Shown: positions 6,784-15,415 of the stretch, piece by piece
Numbering within the stretch: position 1 is the first letter of the stretch
Layout of the letters: every line of letters starts with the position of its first letter
Source: an uncultured Ruminococcus sp.
GTDB lineage: Bacteria > Bacillota > Clostridia > Oscillospirales > Ruminococcaceae
NCBI GenBank assembly: GCA_910577575.1
Contig: CAJTOG010000030.1
Location: forward strand, 1 to 22,063
Direction: 5' to 3'
Length of the DNA: 22,063 nucleotides
Program-made: the position numbers and the translations under genes
Notes under the pieces: model-generated
Told to the model about the DNA's origin: nothing
The model's database searches: none
The model's input: the letters and a program-made list of their open reading frames with translations, nothing else

Positions 6784-6839
6784 TAAATGGGCATAGTACC
6801 ATAAATAATAAAAAAATTATACATAAAGGAGACGATACA

Positions 6840-9404
6840 ATGTCAGCTGATAATATGATGAGCAAGAGGAAAAAAAGATGGAGTTTGTTGATTAAATTTA
6901 TGAATATTATTATTATTTCCATGATTGTCGTCGCTTGTTCTTTATACACTGTGAATGTCCAAAAAACATATGAAAATAATACAAAGAATAATTTTGTAAA
7001 TATGGTAAGTTCAATAAGAAAAACTGCCGGTGAATATTTGATTTATCAGATGCAGTTCTGCAATGACTGGATGACATATATAAATTCCAAGGATATGGCT
7101 CTTGATGAAGCAATGAAATTTCTTGATGATATCAATACTACAGACGGAGTTATGGCTCATCTTGTTGATTATGATACGATGATAGGATATTCAACTGTTT
7201 CAGACAGTAATGGCAATTATGAAATTGATTACTCCTACCATGAAGAAGAATTTTTAAAACTGGTTAATGACATGAAAAATGACCCTAACGGAACATATAT
7301 TACTCATGCCTACAATAACCCTATAAATGATATTCCTGTTGTTGGTTTTTGCAATAATGTTGAACTTGATTCAAAAAACAATTATATGCTTATGAGAATA
7401 GTTCCGTTGTCGTATATAACTGACCAGTGGGTGTTTCCTTCTGATTACACCAATGCAGAGATTTCGCTGATTGACAATGACGGTAATTATATTATTCGTT
7501 CAGATTCTATGGTAACTAAAAATTTCTGGGAATTTATTAAAATTCATAATAATCTTAATGATTCTGAAATTAAAGAAATGAAAGAATCAGTATCTCTGAA
7601 TTCGGTATATTTCAGTGAGCTTATTAACAATGAAAACGAAGAAAGTTACATTGTTTCCATGCCTTCAATAAGAGAGGGAAACTGGTATTATGTCGGATAT
7701 GTTCCGAAAACTTCTGTTACCACAAATTTGGTTGACTTTACACTTGTATTTATGATATCACTCGGATTTATTCTGCTTATTATTGTTAACGCAATATATT
7801 TCACATTGATAAATAAACAGCTCCGTGAAAGTGCAGAGGAAACAAGACGTGCAAATCAGGCAAAAACTCAGTTCTTATCGTCAATGAGTCATGACATACG
7901 TACCCCCATGAATGCGATTATCGGAATGACCACACTTTCTTTAAAACATATAAATGACCCTGACTATATACACGAAAGCCTTAAAAAAATTACTCTTGCA
8001 AGTAATCATCTTCTTACACTGATTAATGATATTCTGGATATTTCCAAAGTTGAAAGCGGGAAATTAAGCCTTAATCCTACTATTTTCTCAATTGCGGAAT
8101 TTGTTACAAATCTTGTCAATATTGTCCGCCCTCAGATTAAAGAAAAAGGACAGGAGTTCAATATACGTATCGATAAAATTATACATGAATATCTTTTTGC
8201 TGATGAACTTAGGCTTAATCAGATATTTATAAATCTTCTTACTAATGCTGTCAAATATACTCCTAACGGAGGCAGAATTAATCTTGAACTTGGTGAAAAA
8301 CTGGCTGATGAAAGCGGAAAGACAGTAATTTTAACTTATATAGTTTCTGATAATGGTATGGGAATGAGTGAAGAATTTCAGAAGACCATGTATGAAAATT
8401 TTTCACGGGCTACGGACAGCAGAACCAATAAAATTCAGGGTTCAGGTCTCGGACTTGCAATTACCAAACAAATGGTTGAGCTTATGAACGGTACTATTGA
8501 ATGTAAAAGTGAACTGGGCAAAGGAACTACATTCACGGTTAATGTTGAACTGCCGATAGGTGAAAAAGTTACTGATGAACTCATGCTTCCAACTATGAGA
8601 CTTCTTATCGTGGATGATGACGATGTATTTCTTGAAACTGCTGTTGAAACACTTGAATCTCTTGGAGTTAGTGCGGATATTGCGAAGAATGGAAAAACTG
8701 CTGTTGAAATGGCAGTAAAAAAACATGAACAGGCAAAGGATTATCCTATTGTAGTTATTGACTGGAAAATGCCGGAAATGAACGGTGTTGAGACTATACG
8801 GCAGATGCGTGCAGCAATCGGAAATGAGACTCCTATTATTGTTGTAAGTGCATACGACTGGACTGAAATTGAAGAAGAGGCAATAAGGGCAGGTGCAAAC
8901 GGATTTATTAATAAACCGTTTTTCCGTTCATCTGTTTATTCTGCAATGACTGATATTTTAAACCTTAAAGATAAATCTGAAATCAATGTTGAAAATTCAT
9001 CAGACGAACTTTCGGGAATACATCTACTTGTTGCAGAGGATAACGACCTTAACTGGGAAATCATTGAAGAAATTCTTGATGGTTTTGATATTACCTGTGA
9101 ACGTGCGGAAAACGGAAAGATTGCCGTTGAAATGCTTTCGGAAAACCGTAATTATGATGCTGTTCTTATGGACGTTCAGATGCCCGTTATGAATGGTCGA
9201 GAGGCCACAAGAGCTATCAGAAAGCTTGAAGATGAAAAGCTCAGGAATATTCCTGTTATCGCTATGACTGCTGACGCTTTTGCTGAAGATATTCAGTCAT
9301 GTCTTGAAGCAGGTATGAATGGTCACGTTGCAAAGCCTATTGATGTAAAAAAGATTTTTGATGAACTTCATAAAGCGGGTATTTCAGGAAAGGTAAAGAG
9401 CTGA
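6840..9404 (+). CDS. Hybrid sensor histidine kinase with two receiver domains
   Basis: 854 residues. Transmembrane helix 1 at about 18-38; an extracellular sensor of about 255 residues with a Cache-like strand pattern (AEISLIDNDGNYIIRS, GNWYYVGYVP); helix 2 at about 298-325; a short coiled linker; the HisKA domain with SMSHDIRTPMN (His351); the ATPase domain with an N box around Asn469 (INLLTNAVKYT), DNGMGM and GSGLGLAIT; then receiver 1 (about 586-700, phospho-acceptor Asp641 in IDWKMPEMNG, Lys in NKPF) and receiver 2 (about 727-847, Asp778 in MDVQMPVMNG, Lys in AKPID). All catalytic residues look intact, so a His351 to Asp relay is expected. No Hpt domain is in the protein or in the window, so the phosphate either stays internal or passes to a distant Hpt. 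AAAGGAG lies 8 bases before the ATG. The ligand is unknown. Confidence 0.93.
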   Translation: MSADNMMSKRKKRWSLLIKFMNIIIISMIVVACSLYTVNVQKTYENNTKNNFVNMVSSIRKTAGEYLIYQMQFCNDWMTYINSKDMALDEAMKFLDDINTTDGVMAHLVDYDTMIGYSTVSDSNGNYEIDYSYHEEEFLKLVNDMKNDPNGTYITHAYNNPINDIPVVGFCNNVELDSKNNYMLMRIVPLSYITDQWVFPSDYTNAEISLIDNDGNYIIRSDSMVTKNFWEFIKIHNNLNDSEIKEMKESVSLNSVYFSELINNENEESYIVSMPSIREGNWYYVGYVPKTSVTTNLVDFTLVFMISLGFILLIIVNAIYFTLINKQLRESAEETRRANQAKTQFLSSMSHDIRTPMNAIIGMTTLSLKHINDPDYIHESLKKITLASNHLLTLINDILDISKVESGKLSLNPTIFSIAEFVTNLVNIVRPQIKEKGQEFNIRIDKIIHEYLFADELRLNQIFINLLTNAVKYTPNGGRINLELGEKLADESGKTVILTYIVSDNGMGMSEEFQKTMYENFSRATDSRTNKIQGSGLGLAITKQMVELMNGTIECKSELGKGTTFTVNVELPIGEKVTDELMLPTMRLLIVDDDDVFLETAVETLESLGVSADIAKNGKTAVEMAVKKHEQAKDYPIVVIDWKMPEMNGVETIRQMRAAIGNETPIIVVSAYDWTEIEEEAIRAGANGFINKPFFRSSVYSAMTDILNLKDKSEINVENSSDELSGIHLLVAEDNDLNWEIIEEILDGFDITCERAENGKIAVEMLSENRNYDAVLMDVQMPVMNGREATRAIRKLEDEKLRNIPVIAMTADAFAEDIQSCLEAGMNGHVAKPIDVKKIFDELHKAGISGKVKS

Positions 9405-9432
9405 TATTTTTAAGCACTCTGTATAAATTAGC

Positions 9433-9461
9433 TTGCAATCGGAAGTGAATTGTGATATAAT
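9433..9461 (+). promoter_or_regulatory. Promoter of the EAL protein gene (extended -10)
   Basis: TTGCAA (9433-9438), 17-bp spacer, TGATATAAT with TATAAT at 9456-9461. The TGATATAAT core is identical to that of the kinase promoter at 6775-6783. No strong terminator separates it from the kinase gene, so read-through is also possible. Confidence 0.75.
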
Positions 9462-9491
9462 AGTATAAATAGTAAAAAGTTGGTGTTATAT

Positions 9492-11165
9492 ATGAATAAT
9501 AGTTTTATTTCAGATGATGTCCGCAATATGATAGTTGAAATGCTTGCCGACGATTCAGACAGTATTCATATTTTCTGGAACTGCATTAAAAATCATACTG
9601 TACAGCTTTGTGGAAATATTTTTCCTGATAATATTGAAAACCCTTTTGAATATATGAAAAAATCAGGTTGGATTGAAAGTTCATCTGAATCAGCTTTTGA
9701 TGTTTTCTGTTTAAAAATAAATGAAGGAGTTATAAACGGAATTAATTCAAACAGTATGGGCATTGATATTCCTATGAAATTCTTTGAATTTGATATATAC
9801 AGACTTTATCGCCTCGATGTTTTGTTTCTGCGTGACAAGGATAAAAAAATTATCTGTACTCATATTAATATCCGCAAATATACTGAAAAGGAAGAATCTG
9901 ACCGCAGAATTCTTGATTCATTCACTTCTGAAAAGGCTCCGCAGATTTTCAGCAGACGTATTTCAAAGATGATGAGCAAATATGCTGATAAAAATATTGC
10001 ATTTGTACAGTTTGATGTTGAACGTTTCAAGCTTATAAATGATTCTTACGGCGTGGAAATCGGTGACGAAATTATTAAATTCATTAATGATTCTCTTTCT
10101 GTTATATGTACGGATGACCAGCCTTATTCACGTCTTACTGCTGATGTTTTTATGATTGTAACAGCATTTGATGATGAAGATGAAATAATTGAATTTATTC
10201 ATAAACTTGAAGATTCGGTAAGTGGATATAAGAATATTGAATATCGTCTTATTTTTGGAGTTGCTATAGCTGAGGACAGAACACTTCACACACGCAAGCA
10301 TGGTGATAATGCCACCCTTGCACGAAAGTCGGTAAAAGGCAATGCACTTAATAATATCGGCTTCTATAATGGAAGTCTGAAAATGGCCCTGTATCATCAA
10401 CAGACTATTGAAGATGACATGGTAAGAGCTATGGAAAACAATGAATTTGTTATGTATCTGCAACCGAAGTATAGCATTTCTACAGGTAAAATTATTGGTG
10501 CGGAAGCTCTTACAAGATGGATTCATCCCGAAAAAGGGATGATTGCACCTGTTGATTTTATCCCTATTTTTGAAAAAAACGGCTTTATTCTCAGACTTGA
10601 CCAGCATATCTGGGAATGTGCCTGCAAAAAGATACACGAATGGATTGAAAACGGTATTAAACCGGTACCTGTTTCAGTCAATATTTCAAGAGAATATATA
10701 AATAATTTCAATGTTGTTGAATATTTTGCGGAACTTATTAAGAAATATAATATTCCTGTGCATCTGCTTGAAGCGGAAATAACCGAATCTATTGATGCAG
10801 AAGATACATCAGGTGTAGTGAATAACATGAAGAAAATCGGATTTACAATGCTTATGGACGATTTCGGTTCGGGTTATTCATCACTTAATATGCTTAAAAC
10901 CACACCATTTGATGTTCTTAAAATTGACAGGAATTTTCTTTCCGAATTTATGGAAAGTGATAAGGGAAGAAAGATTATTGCACATACCATTTCAATGACG
11001 CAAGATATCGGACTTGATATTATAGCAGAGGGCGTTGAAACAAATGAACAGGCACAATTCCTCAGCAAATGCGGATGTGATATTGTACAGGGATTTTATT
11101 ATTCAAAGCCTATTCCTGCTGAGGAATTTGATAAACGTCTTTATCGGGAACAGATTGTGAATTGA
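9492..11165 (+). CDS. Cyclic-di-GMP phosphodiesterase: PAS-like, degenerate GGDEF, intact EAL
   Basis: 557 residues, no membrane helix. Residues about 1-140 form an unassigned PAS-like sensory region. Residues about 165-300 are a GGDEF fold (VQFDVERFKLINDSYG) in which the GGDEF signature is replaced by TADVF (216-220), so cyclase activity should be lost; such domains can still bind GTP. Residues about 310-552 are an EAL domain with its metal and catalytic residues: EAL (Glu338), Asn397 in VNIS, Glu429/Glu432 in EITES, Asp456/Asp457 in DDFGSGYSS, Lys477 in LKIDRNF and Glu513/Glu516 in AEGVETNEQ. It should linearise c-di-GMP to pGpG. The ATG at 9492 is preferred over TTG/GTG codons just upstream; the ribosome binding site is weak (GTTGGTG). 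It lies directly after the kinase, suggesting linked signalling. Confidence 0.93.
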   Translation: MNNSFISDDVRNMIVEMLADDSDSIHIFWNCIKNHTVQLCGNIFPDNIENPFEYMKKSGWIESSSESAFDVFCLKINEGVINGINSNSMGIDIPMKFFEFDIYRLYRLDVLFLRDKDKKIICTHINIRKYTEKEESDRRILDSFTSEKAPQIFSRRISKMMSKYADKNIAFVQFDVERFKLINDSYGVEIGDEIIKFINDSLSVICTDDQPYSRLTADVFMIVTAFDDEDEIIEFIHKLEDSVSGYKNIEYRLIFGVAIAEDRTLHTRKHGDNATLARKSVKGNALNNIGFYNGSLKMALYHQQTIEDDMVRAMENNEFVMYLQPKYSISTGKIIGAEALTRWIHPEKGMIAPVDFIPIFEKNGFILRLDQHIWECACKKIHEWIENGIKPVPVSVNISREYINNFNVVEYFAELIKKYNIPVHLLEAEITESIDAEDTSGVVNNMKKIGFTMLMDDFGSGYSSLNMLKTTPFDVLKIDRNFLSEFMESDKGRKIIAHTISMTQDIGLDIIAEGVETNEQAQFLSKCGCDIVQGFYYSKPIPAEEFDKRLYREQIVN

Positions 11166-11200
11166 AATTAAAAAATGACAGAATGATTGGAGTTTATAGA

Positions 11201-11731
11201 ATGGATAATTTTGCGGAACAGCTTGTAAAAAAAGAATTGACTAAAAGCGATAAAACACATAATATTATTATTCTTATTCTCGGAATATTTATGGTATTGT
11301 TTTTTCTTTTAACATCGGTTCTTACGATAGGAAGAGGGGGATTATTTGCATTTATAGGGGTAATTCTTGCCCTTGCTTTTGGATTTCTGACATTTTCAAA
11401 GCTTCAGAATACTAAAGTTGAATATGAGTATACTTTCACGAACGGCGAACTTGATATTGATAAAATTATTGCTCAGAAAAAGCGTAAGGAAATGCTGACT
11501 GTTCAGGTCGGAAAATTTACGGATTTTGGAAGATATAATGAAAATGCACCGGAAGAACCTGATGATATGACTGTTGTTTTTGCTACGAACAATATAGTCT
11601 CACAGGAGTATTATGCTGATTTTCAGCATGAGGAGTACGGAAAGACAAGGCTTGTTTTCTGTCCGGATGAAAGAATGATGGAGAATATCACAAAGGCTCT
11701 TCCGAATATACTTAAAAACAGACTTTGCTGA
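11201..11731 (+). CDS. DUF6106-like two-helix membrane protein
   Basis: 176 residues from an ATG at 11201 (MDNFAEQLVKKELTKSDK), chosen because TTGGAG (11187-11192) lies 8 bases upstream; the frame is open for 13 codons before it. A charged N-terminal helix precedes two transmembrane segments (about 23-43 and 48-68), followed by a cytoplasmic domain with EYEYTFTNGELDIDKIIAQKKRKEML, a beta-rich region resembling lipid-binding PH-like modules. The overall pattern resembles proteins annotated DUF6106 in Ruminococcaceae (recalled, not searched). It lies 35 bases after the EAL gene and 33 bases before nnr without a terminator, so it is likely cotranscribed. No function can be assigned. Confidence 0.72.
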   Translation: MDNFAEQLVKKELTKSDKTHNIIILILGIFMVLFFLLTSVLTIGRGGLFAFIGVILALAFGFLTFSKLQNTKVEYEYTFTNGELDIDKIIAQKKRKEMLTVQVGKFTDFGRYNENAPEEPDDMTVVFATNNIVSQEYYADFQHEEYGKTRLVFCPDERMMENITKALPNILKNRLC

Positions 11732-11764
11732 TTATTTGAAAATTTTATATAAAGGAGTGAGAAT

Positions 11765-13462
11765 ATGAGAGTCGTAACGACAAAACAGATGGCAAAAGTT
11801 GAAAATATGGCTGAAAAATTAGGTGTCAGTAAAAAAATTCTTATGCAGAATGCAGGCAGAAAACTTGCTGAAAGAATTATGGAGATAAGTTCCAAAGAAG
11901 AATTTTCAGTTCCTGAAAACACTAATGTTGTATTTCTTACCGGAAGCGGAAATAACGGCGGAGATTGTTTTGCAGCAGCTTATATTCTTATTTACAGGGG
12001 TTATAATGTGACGGTTGTCAATCTTGTCAATTTGCCGTCAACTGAACTTGCAAGAGAATGCTTTGAGATTTTGCCTGAAAGGGTAAAAATAGTTACCGGA
12101 TGGCGTAGCGAAGATGTTTCGGCAGCTATTGAAGCAGCAAAACTGGATTACACAACTATCTGGAATACAGATATTTCAGTACTCACTCAAAAAAAAGAAC
12201 TTACTGCTGTTGAGAAACTTATTTTAAGCGAAAAGAATCGTATTACAGATATCAGGAATGCTGTTGTTTCTGCTGATATTCTTGTAGACGGTGTTTTCGG
12301 TACGGGTTTTCACGGACAGCTTGATAAGGATATTATGTCAGTTTTCGCTATCGGAACAGGAGCATATAGAGTAGCGGTTGATATTCCAAGCGGAGGAGAC
12401 GGCTCTAAGGGAACTGTTTCAACCGGAATTTTCAAGGCTGATGAAACTGTCTGTCTGGGGTGTCTTAAATTTGGAATGACTCAGTATCCGCTGAAGAAAT
12501 TCTGTGGAAAAATTACTGTTGCTGACATAGGTATACCGAAGAATGCATACAATGTCATTGAGGGAAAACGTGAATACTATAGAATTGAAAGAAATAGTCT
12601 GGCAGGTTTTCCGCCGAAAAGAGAACGTGATGCCCATAAGGGAACTTTCGGCACGGTTCTTATTATTTCAGGAAGTTCATCAATGAGAGGGGCGGCAGTA
12701 TTTGCTGTTCTTGGTGCTCTTAAAAGCGGAGCAGGTGTTGTAAGGCTTGCATCAGTAGGAAAATGTATTGATACTGTTTCAATTCTTGCTCCGGAAGCAA
12801 CCTTTATCGAACTCGAAAGCGATGATAATGGTTTTATGCGATGTGGCGGAAAGACTAAAGAAATTCTTTATGATGCAGTAAAAAAAGCTGATTCTGTTGT
12901 TATCGGTTCAGGAATGGGAGTTACAGATGATACAATGGAAATATTACGGTTTGTTGTGCAGAATGCTGAAACTCCGGTAATTATTGATGCAGACGGCATA
13001 AACTGTATATCAAAGGACATAGAAATATTAATGGACAAAAAATCAGAAGTAATTATCACGCCTCATCCCGGAGAAATGGCAAGACTGCTTAAATGTAATT
13101 CTGAAATGATAAATGAAAACAGAATTATGGTTGCTGAAAAATATGCTGAACAGTATGGAATAACAGTAGTTTTGAAAGGTGCAGGCACTATTATTTCCGA
13201 CCGTTGCAGGACTTCTGCAAATCATACGGGAAATGCAGGAATGAGCAAGGGAGGAAGCGGTGATATTCTTTCGGGAATAATAGGCTCTGCTGTGGCACAG
13301 GGCATACCGCCTTATGATGCGGCGTGTGCAGGAGTTTATATGCATGGTCTTGCGGGAGATGCCGCTGCTGAAAAATTAGGACAGGAAGCAATGCTTCCAA
13401 GGGATATTATAAGCTGTCTGTCTGACGCATTCAGAATACTGAAAGAAAAACAAGGAAGTTAA
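11765..13462 (+). CDS. nnr: Bifunctional NAD(P)H-hydrate repair enzyme (NAD(P)HX epimerase / ADP-dependent dehydratase)
   Basis: 565 residues. The N-terminal epimerase (YjeF_N, about 1-275) interconverts R and S forms of hydrated NAD(P)H: GSGNNGGDCFAAAYIL binds the nucleotide and VDGVFGTGFHG carries the catalytic Asp175. The C-terminal dehydratase (ribokinase-like, about 285-565) converts S-NAD(P)HX back to NAD(P)H using ADP: HKGTFGTVLIISGSSSMRGAA, GSGMG, HPGEMARLL and the NAGMSKGGSGDILSGIIG nucleotide/catalytic loop are all present. It is longer than usual (about 500) because of roughly 45 extra residues between the two epimerase motifs (about 105-165). AAAGGAGTGAG precedes the ATG. It is downstream of the DUF6106-like gene and probably in the same transcript; a metabolite repair enzyme needs no special partner. 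Confidence 0.95.
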   Translation: MRVVTTKQMAKVENMAEKLGVSKKILMQNAGRKLAERIMEISSKEEFSVPENTNVVFLTGSGNNGGDCFAAAYILIYRGYNVTVVNLVNLPSTELARECFEILPERVKIVTGWRSEDVSAAIEAAKLDYTTIWNTDISVLTQKKELTAVEKLILSEKNRITDIRNAVVSADILVDGVFGTGFHGQLDKDIMSVFAIGTGAYRVAVDIPSGGDGSKGTVSTGIFKADETVCLGCLKFGMTQYPLKKFCGKITVADIGIPKNAYNVIEGKREYYRIERNSLAGFPPKRERDAHKGTFGTVLIISGSSSMRGAAVFAVLGALKSGAGVVRLASVGKCIDTVSILAPEATFIELESDDNGFMRCGGKTKEILYDAVKKADSVVIGSGMGVTDDTMEILRFVVQNAETPVIIDADGINCISKDIEILMDKKSEVIITPHPGEMARLLKCNSEMINENRIMVAEKYAEQYGITVVLKGAGTIISDRCRTSANHTGNAGMSKGGSGDILSGIIGSAVAQGIPPYDAACAGVYMHGLAGDAAAEKLGQEAMLPRDIISCLSDAFRILKEKQGS

Positions 13463-13530
13463 TTGAATTAAGAATATAAAATAAAACGGACGTTTAAAGT
13501 CAGAATAAATAATCCAAAGGAGATTTTATT

Positions 13531-14160
13531 ATGAAGAAACTTTTTTCGTCCGTTATTGTTTTATTCAGTCTTTTTCTTACCGCCTGTTCCTCACCTATGA
13601 AAACTACCGAAAAACGGCAGAATAATCTCAACAGTGCATTTAATTCAAATGTTACCATTACTCTTGATAAGCTTACAGCAGAGGGAACAATAAAACGTTT
13701 AGGAGATAATAAGTGGGAAATCGAATTTGAATCGCCCAATACTTTAAGCGGAGTAAATCTTGCGTTCAATGAAGGAACTGTTGATGCAAGCTATAAGGGA
13801 TTAAGCTTTTCAGTTCCGAAATCTGCACTTCCCGTTAAGGCAATGCTTACAAATTTAATTGAAGCCGTAGATACCAATGCACGTGCAGACGAGCTGAAGG
13901 GCAGTGAAAATGATGAAGGTATGCTTGAAATCAGCGGTTCCCTTGAGGGCGGAGATTATGTTCTCACTGTTGACAGCAATGGTTATATAGCAGCTTTTGA
14001 TATGCCAAACAATCTGCTTGAAATGTCATTCAGTGATTTACAGCCTGTTGCAGGTGCTCCGGTTTCTACACAGGAATCTGCTGAAACAACGGTATTGCAG
14101 GAAACCTCTGAAATAACAACGACAGCCGCTGAAACCGAAACCACAGTAGCTGTCGAGTGA
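13531..14160 (+). CDS. Secreted lipoprotein of unknown function
   Basis: 209 residues. The signal peptide MKKLFSSVIVLFSLFLTAC ends in a lipobox LTAC with lipidated Cys19, so it should be anchored on the outer face of the membrane. The mature part has repeated amphipathic strands (NVTITLDKLTAEGTIKRL, KWEIEFESP, VDASYKGLSFSV, GDYVLTVDSNGYIAAFDMP), a pattern like LolA/LppX-type half-barrels, and ends in a low-complexity Thr/Glu tail (about 178-209). Lipid or hydrophobic ligand binding is only a guess from this pattern. AAAGGAG lies before the ATG. It follows nnr by 68 bases with no clear terminator or promoter. Its stop codon is 6 bases from that of the opposing DUF3810 gene. Confidence 0.82.
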   Translation: MKKLFSSVIVLFSLFLTACSSPMKTTEKRQNNLNSAFNSNVTITLDKLTAEGTIKRLGDNKWEIEFESPNTLSGVNLAFNEGTVDASYKGLSFSVPKSALPVKAMLTNLIEAVDTNARADELKGSENDEGMLEISGSLEGGDYVLTVDSNGYIAAFDMPNNLLEMSFSDLQPVAGAPVSTQESAETTVLQETSEITTTAAETETTVAVE

Positions 14161-14166
14161 AATATT

Positions 14167-15276
14167 TTAATTTTCGGGCGGGAAGTAGTAGTCAAGGAGC
14201 AGATTGACCATACGTGAATAACTTGCCATGCCATCTTCAATTCCGTTCAGTTTCATGCTTGTATCTGAAGCTGTATCAGAAATTGTTTCAACGGTTTCAG
14301 TCGGGATTATTTCTTTTTCTTCATTTTCTTCCCAATAATTATCAGGCAGGAATCTGAACCAGTCATTTTTTACTTCCAGAGAGATTTTTTCTGTAAGTTC
14401 ATAGCCTGAAACAATTTGATTTTTATAAATCTGATTATGTACATATTCCAGTGCGTCAAGATACCCGCTGTATCTCATTTCCGGACTGTCACTTCCGAGC
14501 GTTGCAATAAATGATATGAAGTTTGCCTCATCTTCCTGCATGAAGCCTTTGAGGTGAGCATATTCGTGACATATGACTTCCGGCATGATTTCCGGAATCA
14601 TATCATTATTGTATGTAGCTTCCATAGAAAACGGGAAATACATTCCGGAAGTTCCTGTCTGGCTCATAAAATATGAAAACATGATAGGTTTTGGCTTCGG
14701 GTAGTATCCTTTTAACTGTGGATACTGCTTTGAAGCTTTTTTCATTGCTTTTCTGCACTCTTCAATTGTATCAATTGTAATGACAAAGCGGTTATTTTCA
14801 TCTCTGGGTACTTGTTTTGCCAGTTTGTTGGATTCATCAATCAGAAGTGAATAAAGCTGTTTAAGTTCATCATTTGTATGTTCTTTTTCTTCAAAAAAAC
14901 GTTCGGAAAATTTTGTACAGCCATACAGGGTAAAACAGTTGAGAGATTCGGTACAACATACAAATGCAAGAATCCATAAAGCTGCTGAAAGAGAAAACGT
15001 TAATGTTTTAGAGCGGAATTTTTTTCCGAAAATCAGAAAGATTATCATAGCAGGTATACCAGCAGCAAAAATTACAATTGTAGTTATTATCATAATTTCT
15101 CCGAGTGATACCGGCAGAAGTCCGCTTATAAATGCAAACGGAGTTGATATACAGGGGAAAATATATTCTGCATAGAAATCAGCAAAACTTTCGGACGTTC
15201 TTCCGAGAGTTGTAATCAATGCTGAAAATGCTGTAATAATCAGTGGTATTAAATATCTTTTTTTTATAAAATTCAT
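14167..15276 (-). CDS. DUF3810 family membrane protein with a zinc-peptidase motif
   Basis: 369 residues. Three hydrophobic segments (about 8-26, 43-83 possibly two, and 92-112) are followed by an extracellular domain containing HEYAH (His237, Glu238, His241) and, after GFMQ, EDEANF. HExxH with a downstream Glu in ExEAN is the signature of DUF3810 and resembles gluzincin metallopeptidases, so a membrane-tethered zinc peptidase is plausible but unproven. The C-terminus has a Glu/Thr/Ser-rich linker. GGGAG precedes the ATG at 15276 and a perfect TTGACA-17-TATAAT promoter drives it. It converges on the lipoprotein gene with a 6-base gap. Confidence 0.86.
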   Translation of the reverse strand: MNFIKKRYLIPLIITAFSALITTLGRTSESFADFYAEYIFPCISTPFAFISGLLPVSLGEIMIITTIVIFAAGIPAMIIFLIFGKKFRSKTLTFSLSAALWILAFVCCTESLNCFTLYGCTKFSERFFEEKEHTNDELKQLYSLLIDESNKLAKQVPRDENNRFVITIDTIEECRKAMKKASKQYPQLKGYYPKPKPIMFSYFMSQTGTSGMYFPFSMEATYNNDMIPEIMPEVICHEYAHLKGFMQEDEANFISFIATLGSDSPEMRYSGYLDALEYVHNQIYKNQIVSGYELTEKISLEVKNDWFRFLPDNYWEENEEKEIIPTETVETISDTASDTSMKLNGIEDGMASYSRMVNLLLDYYFPPEN

Positions 15277-15311
15277 AATCCGAAACTCCCGATGCAGATT
15301 TTGTTTATTTA

Positions 15312-15340
15312 ATTATATACTGATTATTGGAGTTTGTCAA
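15312..15340 (-). promoter_or_regulatory. Consensus sigma-A promoter of the DUF3810 gene
   Basis: Reverse strand TTGACA (15335-15340), 17-bp spacer, TATAAT (15312-15317): a full consensus match, suggesting strong constitutive transcription. Confidence 0.85.
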
Positions 15341-15374
15341 TAGCTGATGTTGCCTAAATGGGCTGTAAATTATA

Positions 15375-15409
15375 ACATATAAAAAACCGCACTGAAAAAT
15401 GCGGTTTTT
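15375..15409 (-). terminator. Intrinsic terminator of the AI-2E permease gene
   Basis: 10-bp stem AAAAACCGCA/TGCGGTTTTT (15382-15391 with 15400-15409), 8-base loop, with a T-run when read leftward, just past the stop codon at 15416. Confidence 0.88.
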
Positions 15410-15415
15410 GTAAAG

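Noticed and set aside
10128..10637. Reverse-strand open frame of 169 codons inside the EAL protein gene
   Set aside because: Lies wholly opposite a clear GGDEF/EAL coding region with no start signals of its own.
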